The notes below the pieces were generated by a model. The model saw nothing but the letters and a program-made list of their open reading frames with translations. It was not told the DNA's origin and did no database searches. From contig DASWUD010000186.1 in the NCBI GenBank assembly GCA_036401755.1, forward strand, positions 1-7,716: a DNA stretch of 7,716 nt, read 5' to 3'. This DNA comes from DASWUD01 sp036401755. Its GTDB lineage: Bacteria > Pseudomonadota > Gammaproteobacteria > Thiohalomonadales > Thiohalomonadaceae. Below are positions 1 to 6,304 of this stretch, piece by piece. Made by a program: the position numbers and the translations under genes. Every line of letters starts with the position of its first letter. Positions within the stretch are counted from its first letter, which is position 1.

Positions 1-1305
1 GATGTAGTAGATCGCCTCCTGCCCCTCCTTCATGCGGCCCACGTAATCTGCCAGCGCGACGTTCTGTTCGGTGGTGTCGGTGTGGGTGGAGGCAAAGCGC
101 AGCAGCCTGGCGAGCTGCTCCTTGTTGGCGAAATCCTCCGCCGGCCCCTCCTTCATCACCTTGCCGAATTCGGTCCAGAAGGTGGCGTACTTCTCCGGCT
201 CGTTCTTCGCCAGCTCTTCCAGCAGACCCAGCACCTTCTTCACCGAACCGTTGCGCATGGCGTCGATGGTCTTGTTGTGCTGCAAAATTTCGCGGCTGAC
301 GTTGAGCGGCAGGTCGGCAGAGTCGATGACGCCGCGCACGAAGCGCAGGTAGTTGGGCATCAACTGCTCGGCGTCGTCCATGATGAAGACACGCTTCACG
401 TAGAGCTTGATTCCCTTGCGCCGCTCGCGGTCCCACAGGTCGAACGGCGCGCGCTTGGGGATGTAGAGCAGTGAGGTGTATTCGAGCTTGCCCTCCACGC
501 GGGTGTGGATGTGGGCGAGCGGGTCTTCGTAGTCGTGGCCCACATGCTTGTAGAACTCGTTGTACTCTTCCTCAGTGATCTCGTTCTTGCTGCGCGCCCA
601 CAGCGCCGAGGCACGGTTGACCGTCTCCTCCTCGGTGGCGGCCTCCTCACCCACCGCCTCCTTGAGCATGCGGATCGGCAGGGTGATGTGGTCGGAGTAT
701 TTGCGGATCACCGAACGAATACGCCAGCCGTCGAGGAACTCGTCGTCCCCCTCGCGCAGGTGCAGCACCACTTCGGTGCCGCGCTTGGGCACCGCCACCG
801 TCTCGATGGAGTACTCCCCTTCCCCGGCCGATTCCCAACGCACGCCGTGTTCGGCGCCGAGTCCGGCGCGGCGGGTGGTAACGGTGACGCGGTCGGCGAC
901 GATGAAGGCCGAGTAGAAGCCGACCCCGAACTGGCCGATGAGATTGGCATCCTTGCTCTGGTCACCGGAGAGCTGCTCCATGAAGGCGCGGGTACCGGAG
1001 CGGGCGATGGTGCCCAGGTTGTCGATAACCTCCTGGCGCGACATGTCGATGCCGTTGTCGCGCAGGGTGAGGGTGCGCGCCGCCTTGTCGAAGGCGACGT
1101 GGATCGCCAACTCGTTGTCGCCCTCCCAGAGGGCGTCGTCGGCGAGCGCCTCGAAGCGCAGCTTGTCGCAGGCGTCGGAGGCGTTGGAGATCAGCTCGCG
1201 CAGGAAGATCTCCTTGTTGGAATAGAGGGAGTGGATCATCAGGTGCAGCAACTGCTTCACCTCGGTCTCGAAACCTAACGTCTCCTTATGGGCTTCTACA
1301 CTCAT
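1..1305 (-). CDS. htpG: Molecular chaperone HtpG (bacterial Hsp90), 3'-truncated by the window edge
   Basis: Cytoplasmic ATP-dependent Hsp90 chaperone that remodels and refolds client proteins, normally with DnaK. 435 codons are present of a family length near 630; the C-terminal dimerisation domain lies outside the window. The start ATG (1303-1305) is preceded by GAGGAGA (1316-1322) at 10 nt spacing, and the N-terminus MSVEAHKETLGFETEV is typical. The GHKL ATPase domain covers roughly residues 5-230: ELISNASDACDKLR with catalytic-type E37 and Mg-coordinating N41, then the D83 adenine-binding motif, then the lid glycines GQFGVGFYSAF at 124-134. The middle domain follows, with PLNVSREILQ carrying R338, equivalent to the ATP-contacting arginine R336 of E. 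coli. One oddity: the normally invariant DNGxGM motif reads DNGIDM (residues 83-88), with Asp87 replacing the second glycine. The gene is divergent from pgm and driven by a sigma-32-type promoter. Identity is certain; activity of this allele is not. Confidence 0.97.
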   Translation of the reverse strand, partial: MSVEAHKETLGFETEVKQLLHLMIHSLYSNKEIFLRELISNASDACDKLRFEALADDALWEGDNELAIHVAFDKAARTLTLRDNGIDMSRQEVIDNLGTIARSGTRAFMEQLSGDQSKDANLIGQFGVGFYSAFIVADRVTVTTRRAGLGAEHGVRWESAGEGEYSIETVAVPKRGTEVVLHLREGDDEFLDGWRIRSVIRKYSDHITLPIRMLKEAVGEEAATEEETVNRASALWARSKNEITEEEYNEFYKHVGHDYEDPLAHIHTRVEGKLEYTSLLYIPKRAPFDLWDRERRKGIKLYVKRVFIMDDAEQLMPNYLRFVRGVIDSADLPLNVSREILQHNKTIDAMRNGSVKKVLGLLEELAKNEPEKYATFWTEFGKVMKEGPAEDFANKEQLARLLRFASTHTDTTEQNVALADYVGRMKEGQEAIYYI

Positions 1306-1360
1306 TGTTTTGCTGTCTCCTCGGTTAAACTGGGATAATCGGGATATTCAGGCGATAAAA

Positions 1361-1389
1361 AAGTGGGGCTATTCTAAACTACTTTCAAG
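1361..1389 (-). promoter_or_regulatory. Sigma-32 (RpoH) heat-shock promoter of htpG
   Basis: Read on the minus strand, CTTGAAA (1383-1389) is followed after exactly 14 bases by CCCCACTT (1361-1368). This closely matches the known RpoH consensus, CTTGAAA, 13-15 bases, CCCCATNT. The -10 element lies 55 bases upstream of the htpG start codon, leaving a leader of about 50 bases that contains the GAGGAGA ribosome binding site. htpG is a classic RpoH-regulon gene, so position and motif agree. No CIRCE (HrcA) operator is visible here. Confidence 0.86.
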
Positions 1390-1420
1390 CCCCGTTTTCC
1401 CGCTGGCAAAAACGACACAA

Positions 1421-1427
1421 AAAAGGA
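1421..1427 (+). promoter_or_regulatory. Ribosome binding site that fixes the pgm start
   Basis: AAAAGGA lies 5 bases before the ATG at 1433. The reading frame is open upstream to about 1310 with possible non-ATG starts, but that extension would run through the htpG promoter and has no family similarity. This site and the conserved N-terminus (MAIELHYSEPF) decide for 1433. No strong plus-strand sigma-70 promoter could be assigned in 1306-1432. Confidence 0.8.
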
Positions 1428-1432
1428 CCCCC

Positions 1433-3064
1433 ATGGCCATCGAGCTCCACTACTCCGAACCCTTCACCGACCAGCGCCCCGGCACCTCCGGCCTGCGCAA
1501 GAAGGTCGCGGCCTTCCAGCAGCCGCGCTACCTGGAAAACTTCGTCCAGGCCATCTTCGATACCCAGCCCGCCCTCAGAGGCGGGGTGCTGGTGGTGGGC
1601 GGCGACGGCCGTGACTACAACCGCGAGGCGATCGCCACCATCATCCGCATGGCGGCGGCCAATGGCGTGGCGCGACTCATCGTCGGCCGCGATGGCCTGC
1701 TCTCCACCCCGGCTGCCTCGGCGGTGATCCGCAAGTACCGCAGCCAGGGTGGCATCATCCTCTCCGCCAGTCACAATCCCGGCGGCCCCGACGGTGACTT
1801 CGGCATCAAGTTCAACACCCCCAACGGTGGCCCCGCCCCCGAGCAGGTTACCGAGGCGATCTTTGAGCGCAGCCGCGACATCAACCGCTACCAGATCAGC
1901 GATCTCGAGTCCCCCGATTTTTCTGTCACCGGCCACTACACGCTCGAAAGCATGGAGGTGGCCGTGATCGACCCGGTGGCCGACTATGCGGAATTGATGG
2001 AGAAGCTGTTCGATTTTGTAGCGATCCGTAAATTGATTGCCGGCGGCTTCCGTTTGCGTTTCGATGCGATGCACGCCATTACCGGACCTTACGCCCACGA
2101 AATTCTGGAAAAGCGCTTGGGTGCACCGGCAGGCACGGTAATGAACGGAGTGCCGCTGCCCGACTTTGGCGGCGGCCATCCCGATCCCAACCTCACCTAT
2201 GCTGAAGCATTGGTGAAGGCGATGTATGCGGATAATGCCCCCGACTTTGGCGCCGCCTCCGATGGCGATGGCGATCGCAACATGATCCTGGGCAGGAATT
2301 TTTTCGTCACCCCCTCCGACTCGCTGGCGGTGATCGCCGCCAACGCCGATTTGATACCTGGTTACAAAGGGCGCCTTAATGGCGTGGCCCGCTCCATGCC
2401 CACCTCGGAAGCGGTGGATCGCGTCGCCGAGAAACTGGGCATTGCCTGTTACGAGACCCCCACCGGCTGGAAATTCTTCGGCAACCTGCTCGATGCTGGG
2501 AAGATCGTCCTCTGTGGCGAGGAGAGTTTCGGCACCGGCTCGAACCACGTGCGCGAAAAGGATGGCCTGTGGGCAGTGCTCTGCTGGCTCAACATTCTCG
2601 CCGCGCGTAATGAATCGGTGCAGGCCATCGTCGAACAGCACTGGCAGCAGTTCGGCCGCAACTACTACACGCGCCACGACTATGAAGAGGTGGATGGTCA
2701 GATCGCCAAGAGCCTAATGAGCGATCTCGAAGCGAAACTGCCGCAACTGGAAGGAAGCAGCTTCGGCCAGCGCACCGTGCGTTACGCCGACAACTTCAGT
2801 TACACCGATCCGGTGGATGGCAGCGTCAGCAGCCAGCAGGGGTTGCGCATCGGTTTCGAGGACGGTGCGCGCATCGTCTTCCGCCTCTCCGGCACCGGCA
2901 CGGTCGGCGCCACCCTGCGTGTCTATATCGAAAGTTACGAGACCGATCCGGCGCGCCTCACTCTGGATACCCAACAGACCCTCGCCGACCTCATCACCAT
3001 CGCCGACGAGGTGAGTGGACTGCGCGCGCGCACCGGGCGCAGCGCGCCTAGCGTCATCACCTGA
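1433..3064 (+). CDS. pgm: Phosphoglucomutase, alpha-D-glucose specific (PGM1-like)
   Basis: Cytoplasmic enzyme interconverting glucose-1-phosphate and glucose-6-phosphate, linking glycolysis/gluconeogenesis to glycogen, UDP-glucose and exopolysaccharide synthesis. The 543-residue product has the full set of alpha-D-phosphohexomutase signatures. GTSGLRKKV (17-25) is the N-terminal phosphate/sugar loop. ILSASHNPGG (108-118 region) contains the phosphorylated serine S113. DGDGDRNMILG (from 277) is the Mg2+ loop. PTGWKFFGN and GEESFGTG (362-369) form the sugar-specificity region. RLSGTGT (484-490) is the C-terminal phosphate-binding loop. The protein ends in RTGRSAPSVIT, nearly the same ending as animal PGM1, so the reading frame is complete. 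This is the eukaryote-like PGM1 branch found in various bacteria, not the PgcA/ManB branch. It is divergent from htpG with a 127-base gap and convergent with the lipoprotein gene, so it is probably monocistronic. Confidence 0.96.
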   Translation: MAIELHYSEPFTDQRPGTSGLRKKVAAFQQPRYLENFVQAIFDTQPALRGGVLVVGGDGRDYNREAIATIIRMAAANGVARLIVGRDGLLSTPAASAVIRKYRSQGGIILSASHNPGGPDGDFGIKFNTPNGGPAPEQVTEAIFERSRDINRYQISDLESPDFSVTGHYTLESMEVAVIDPVADYAELMEKLFDFVAIRKLIAGGFRLRFDAMHAITGPYAHEILEKRLGAPAGTVMNGVPLPDFGGGHPDPNLTYAEALVKAMYADNAPDFGAASDGDGDRNMILGRNFFVTPSDSLAVIAANADLIPGYKGRLNGVARSMPTSEAVDRVAEKLGIACYETPTGWKFFGNLLDAGKIVLCGEESFGTGSNHVREKDGLWAVLCWLNILAARNESVQAIVEQHWQQFGRNYYTRHDYEEVDGQIAKSLMSDLEAKLPQLEGSSFGQRTVRYADNFSYTDPVDGSVSSQQGLRIGFEDGARIVFRLSGTGTVGATLRVYIESYETDPARLTLDTQQTLADLITIADEVSGLRARTGRSAPSVIT

Positions 3065-3093
3065 AGCGATTGATCAATTCACTGCGGGAAGAT

Positions 3094-3129
3094 GAAAAAG
3101 AACGCCCGGCAGTTGATGTTGCCGGGCGT
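3094..3129 (-). terminator. Intrinsic terminator of the repeat-lipoprotein gene
   Basis: A perfect 10-bp GC-rich stem (arms 3102-3111 and 3120-3129, ACGCCCGGCA with TGCCGGGCGT) closes an 8-base loop. On the minus strand it is followed directly by TTCTTTTTC, a U-rich tract. It begins 17 bases after the stop codon of the minus-strand gene. On the plus strand no T tract follows the stem, so it is a poor terminator for pgm, although it lies 38 bases after the pgm stop codon. Confidence 0.85.
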
Positions 3130-3146
3130 AGCTGGTCAGGCCGGGT

Positions 3147-5942
3147 TCAGTCGACCTGCAGGGTGTAGGCGCTGCCCGTACCGTTGCAGCCGGTGATGCG
3201 GATGTAGAGGGTGTTGACGGTCGGGGTGATCGACACCGTCTTGGTGGCGAGCCCCATATTGCTGTCAGCCACATAGTTATACGAGGTGAAGGTGCCGTCG
3301 TCCGATTTGTAGACATCCATACAGGCCGAGTCGAACAGGTTGGAGAGGGTGACCGTGTAGGCCGTCCCTGCCACCACCGGGAACTGGTAGTAGCTGTAGC
3401 TGGCGACCGTGTAGCTGCCCGTACCGGACGCGGGAGCCTCACCCTGGTGCGGGGTGTGCAGCGTCAGCGCCAGCGCCCCGCCGGTGGCATTACCACCATT
3501 GCCGGTCACTGGACTGCCCTCGGCCAGATAGTCGTGATCCACCACCAGTTCGTAGAGCGCCCCGGCACCGCTTGGCGTACCGTCGACGCGGATATAGAGC
3601 TGATTACCCGCGCTGTAGTTGAAGGCGCACGACTCGTCTGCCGTGCCCGTCAAGGTAGAGGAGCAGAGCAGGGACGAGAAGGCGGGGTCTGAGTAGACAT
3701 AGAGGTTGGCATCGAGACTGGGATTGTTCATGCTGACGCGATACCCCACGTAGTCGTAGCCGCCACTGATATCGACCGAGTAATAGCTGCTGCCGTTGCC
3801 GACCTCACCATTACTGCGAATCGATGGCACAGTGGCCACGCCATCGGAGACCGGGAAGTTGAGCAGTGCGAGGGGCGCGGCCAGTGTGCCCTCCGACTGG
3901 TAGATCTCCTCCTGAACGTTGACGGTGAAGCCCATGCCAAAATTGGACATGGGTGCCCACACCTCGACATAGGCCACGCCAGATACCGAGGGCTGAATCG
4001 CGCAGGTAGTTGCTTGTATGCACGACAACCCAAAGAACGAATCCTCGTAGACGTTGAAGCCGCCTTCAGCCGTCTTGTTGGTCACCGTCACCACATAGGA
4101 CTTGCCCGGCGTGAGGTTGAGCTGATAGACGCTGGGGCCATTCTTGGCGACCTGGCCTATGTAGGCTCCCAGCGGGATCACCTTCGGCGCCGCCTCGCTG
4201 CCCTCGTTGAAATAGACACGATCGACGCTGAGGTCGAAGCGCGAGCCGTAGGTGGCACCGGTCACCTTCACCCACAGTGAGGTGCCACTCGGGTTCGGCG
4301 CGGTGGTGCACTCCTCAGCGGCCAGTGCGGCGTTATCGGAGGAGCAGAGCAGCACGCTCATGGCCGCGTCGCCATACACCTGCAGCCCGACGTTACCCGA
4401 GACGTTGGCCAGGCCGATGTGATAAGTCGCCCCGGCCGTGATGTTCGGCACCTGATAGTAGCTGGCGCCCGTATCGACCTGACCGGCATAGGGGGTATCC
4501 AACGGCGGTGCCGCCACCAGGGTGATGGGGACTGCAGCCGTTCCTTCCGCCGCATAGGTGATCTCATGGACATCGATTACGTAGTCGACCCCCAGCCCGT
4601 TGCCGTCCCCCATCAAATAGAGGTTGCCACTCGGGGCCGGCTCTATGCGGCAGCTGTTGTCGAATATCTGGCACAGCTGGGTGGTAAAGCCCGCATCGGC
4701 GTAGACCAGCAGACTACTGCCGGGCTCGATGGCGGTGTGGGTGATCTGGTACGACTTGCCCGCCGTCACGGGCAGCACGTAGTAGCTGGCATTGATGCTC
4801 TGCCCCGTGTAGGGGACGAGGCCCGCCAGGTTGAGCGGCACCGCCTGGGTGCCCTCGTCAACGTAGGCGGCGTGATCTTCCGTCACGGTCAGGGTGTAGG
4901 CGGCACCGAGCGGTGCCTTGGTACCATCCACCCATATCTCCACGGGGGAAAACTCGGCCTGGAAGCCGCACTGTTCGTTGGCGAGGCCCACGGTTTGGCT
5001 TGAACAGATCCACACCGAATTGGTGGTCATCACGTCCAGATCGACGTCGTCGGTCATTCCCGACAGGGTGAAGGTGTAGCGGGCGGTGGGCTGCAGGCTG
5101 ACTACATACTTGCTGTAGTTCCCCACCTGGCCGCTGTAGGGCACGCCGACCGTGACCGGCACCGGCGAGCCGCCTTGTCCTTCGTCACCGTACCCCTTCT
5201 GCACGATGATCTCGTAGGAGGTGCCGTCTGCCGAATTGGTGACCTTATCGCCATCAACCCGGATGTAGAGTGCACCGTTGGCCGGTACCTGGGCCGCGCA
5301 CCGTTTGGTTGCAATGTATTCATAAGATGAAACGCTGCACAGCGGCTGGCTATAGGCCGCATCGGCGAACACCTCGAGCGCCACATCATAATCCAACAGC
5401 TTGGAGACGGTAACGTAGTAGGTATCACCCGGTGTAAGGTTGGCTGCGTAGTAGCTGTAACCCGGAAGGCCAGGACCGCCGTTATTGACCTGGCCATTGA
5501 AAGCCTGCTCCGGGGTAAGCACCACCGGCTGGGCCGCCGTGCCGTCCGTGCCATAAAGGGAAATGTTGATAATCGCCGAGCCGGCGATCGAAGAGTTTCC
5601 CGGCACCTTGGCGGTCACCACTGCCCCACTCACCGCGCCATCATTGGTGGCAGTTACCAATCCGGACGAGGAGACAGAGGCGTCCCCCACCGCAATCCAT
5701 TCGACGCTCTTGCTGACATCCTTCTGGGAGCCGTCGCTATAGGTGCCGGTCGCCTTGAGCTGTACGCTCTTGCCCACCTGAATCATGATCTGTTGGGGAA
5801 AGACCACGATCGAGCTGATGCCACTCAGGCTGGGGCCGGTACCATTGGTTGGCACGCTGGGGGTAGCGTCACCCCCACCGCAGCTAACCAGTAATAGCGC
5901 GAGGAAAATAGCAAAAAGAGAGCGTGCGGTATTGCGCAACAT
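3147..5942 (-). CDS. Predicted outer-membrane lipoprotein with a Big2-like domain and seven PPC-like repeats
   Basis: 931-residue predicted exported lipoprotein of unknown function. The N-terminus MLRNTARSLFAIFLALLLVSC is a lipoprotein signal with lipobox LVSC. Lipidation is expected at C21, and the following GGG (not Asp at +2) favours the outer membrane. A short Pro/Ser/Thr/Gly linker follows, then a Big2-type immunoglobulin-like domain (about 41-128: GKSVQLKATGTYSDGS, VSSSGLVTAT). The rest is seven tandem units of about 90-105 residues resembling the bacterial pre-peptidase C-terminal (PPC) beta-sandwich, near 148-255, 268-364, 377-467, 484-581, 593-685, 710-809 and 832-931. Each has an SYY-like first strand, a hydrophobic valine-rich strand, an LxVYxD-type strand and a final LYIRVDG...YELxV hairpin. 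No protease or other catalytic motif is seen. The start has AAGAGGT (5951-5957) 8 bases upstream. A strong terminator follows the stop, so the gene is likely transcribed alone. Surface binding, adhesion or envelope scaffolding is possible inference only. The export signal and repeats are clear; the PPC assignment is by eye. Confidence 0.88.
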   Translation of the reverse strand: MLRNTARSLFAIFLALLLVSCGGGDATPSVPTNGTGPSLSGISSIVVFPQQIMIQVGKSVQLKATGTYSDGSQKDVSKSVEWIAVGDASVSSSGLVTATNDGAVSGAVVTAKVPGNSSIAGSAIINISLYGTDGTAAQPVVLTPEQAFNGQVNNGGPGLPGYSYYAANLTPGDTYYVTVSKLLDYDVALEVFADAAYSQPLCSVSSYEYIATKRCAAQVPANGALYIRVDGDKVTNSADGTSYEIIVQKGYGDEGQGGSPVPVTVGVPYSGQVGNYSKYVVSLQPTARYTFTLSGMTDDVDLDVMTTNSVWICSSQTVGLANEQCGFQAEFSPVEIWVDGTKAPLGAAYTLTVTEDHAAYVDEGTQAVPLNLAGLVPYTGQSINASYYVLPVTAGKSYQITHTAIEPGSSLLVYADAGFTTQLCQIFDNSCRIEPAPSGNLYLMGDGNGLGVDYVIDVHEITYAAEGTAAVPITLVAAPPLDTPYAGQVDTGASYYQVPNITAGATYHIGLANVSGNVGLQVYGDAAMSVLLCSSDNAALAAEECTTAPNPSGTSLWVKVTGATYGSRFDLSVDRVYFNEGSEAAPKVIPLGAYIGQVAKNGPSVYQLNLTPGKSYVVTVTNKTAEGGFNVYEDSFFGLSCIQATTCAIQPSVSGVAYVEVWAPMSNFGMGFTVNVQEEIYQSEGTLAAPLALLNFPVSDGVATVPSIRSNGEVGNGSSYYSVDISGGYDYVGYRVSMNNPSLDANLYVYSDPAFSSLLCSSTLTGTADESCAFNYSAGNQLYIRVDGTPSGAGALYELVVDHDYLAEGSPVTGNGGNATGGALALTLHTPHQGEAPASGTGSYTVASYSYYQFPVVAGTAYTVTLSNLFDSACMDVYKSDDGTFTSYNYVADSNMGLATKTVSITPTVNTLYIRITGCNGTGSAYTLQVD
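3150..5501 (-). repeat. Seven-fold protein-level tandem repeat (PPC-like units with EG[S/T] linkers)
   Basis: Units are joined by a recurring linker of the form aromatic-x-x-E-G-[S/T/Q]-x-A-x-P...Y-x-G-Q-V. Its E-G pairs are at residues 254, 363, 466, 580, 684 and 808, and a D-G version stands before unit 1 at 133. The period is 103-124 residues. Units 1-6 each hold two cysteines close together (202/215, 313/325, 424/431, 533/545, 641/647, 760/772). Unit 7 has them at 874 and 919. The DNA of the units is well diverged, so this is an old duplication series, not a recent or slippage-prone DNA repeat. Confidence 0.8.
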
Positions 5943-6153
5943 GGGGAACTACCTCTTATACGTTGTTCTGTTCGCCGCCCATTTTACGGAGAAACATCAC
6001 AACCATTGGGCGCATGCGCTGGATCTGGTAACCACGTCACAGCGGTTGGTTGTGGTAGCCCTCACTTACGATTCAATGCCTGTTTGTGGGGGAATTGCGC
6101 TCACGTACTGCAATCCCAATCAGGAGCTCGGCCGATCAGCGCTCATTGGCATC

Positions 6154-6182
6154 GTGAGATGGATGAGAAACTAGCTTATAGT
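6154..6182 (+). promoter_or_regulatory. Candidate sigma-70 promoter of ppsA
   Basis: GTGAGA (6154-6159, four of six matches to TTGACA) is followed after 17 bases by TATAGT (6177-6182, five of six matches to TATAAT). Transcription would start near 6189, giving a leader of about 115 bases that contains the whole hairpin at 6206-6267. The -35 is weak, so this is tentative. Confidence 0.35.
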
Positions 6183-6205
6183 GACAACAACAGGTTCAAG
6201 CGGGA

Positions 6206-6267
6206 CGTTGGCGCTACGTGTCGGCGCGGCAGAGCAAAATGGTCTTTTTGCGCCGCGCTCGCCAACG
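6206..6267 (+). promoter_or_regulatory. Long imperfect hairpin in the presumed ppsA leader
   Basis: Three nested helices can form. The outer one pairs CGTTGGCG (6206-6213) with CGCCAACG (6260-6267), 8 bp. The middle one pairs GCGCGGC (6224-6230) with GCCGCGC (6252-6258), 7 bp. The inner one pairs GCAAAA (6234-6239) with TTTTGC (6246-6251), 6 bp, closing the six-base loop TGGTCT. The left side carries unpaired stretches of 10 and 3 bases, the right side a single unpaired base. It ends 23 bases before the ribosome binding site GAGGAGAGG (6291-6299). The lack of a U tract after it argues against an intrinsic terminator. It may be a leader RNA element or a protein-binding inverted repeat; I recognise no known riboswitch class. 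Confidence 0.5.
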
Positions 6268-6304
6268 GTGATCCCGAAACAATAAAGGATGAGGAGAGGC
6301 CACG

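Larger units (their letters stand above)
5943..6304. other. Divergent intergenic region between the lipoprotein gene and ppsA
   Basis: This 362-base gap must hold two divergent promoters; no convincing gene was found. Near the lipoprotein side an 8-bp inverted repeat (CACAACCA at 5998-6005, TGGTTGTG at 6047-6054) flanks a perfect 10-bp palindrome GCGCATGCGC (6010-6019). A bulged hairpin (GGG-A-ATTGC at 6090-6098 with GCAATCCC at 6110-6117) lies in the middle. The ppsA side has a weak sigma-70-like promoter and a long imperfect hairpin, listed separately. A minus-strand TAAAAT at 5981-5986 could be a -10 for the lipoprotein gene but lacks a good -35. No Cra (FruR) site of the E. coli ppsA kind was recognised. 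Confidence 0.6.

Noticed and set aside
505..1278. A 257-codon plus-strand open frame across htpG.
   Set aside because: It is the antisense shadow of conserved htpG codons, with the low-complexity Val/Gly/Leu/Asp bias of such frames and no motif.
1310..1339. Possible pgm promoter with GATAAT (1334-1339) as -10 and TTGCTG (1310-1315) as -35.
   Set aside because: The -10 is good, but the -35 matches only three of six positions at an 18-base spacing. This is not enough to call.
1385..2677. A 430-codon open frame on the minus strand inside pgm.
   Set aside because: It is antisense to a clearly conserved enzyme and rich in His, Gly, Val and Ala as expected from the complement of GC-rich codons. 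It has no recognisable domain.
3094..3129. The convergent-gap hairpin as a bidirectional terminator also ending pgm.
   Set aside because: On the plus strand the stem is followed by AGCTGGTCAGG with no T tract, so only the minus-strand direction is supported.
5941..6174. A plus-strand frame starting at the ATG overlapping the lipoprotein start codon, with a mildly hydrophobic N-terminus.
   Set aside because: There is no ribosome binding site before the ATG and no family resemblance, and the frame simply continues an antisense open stretch of the lipoprotein gene.
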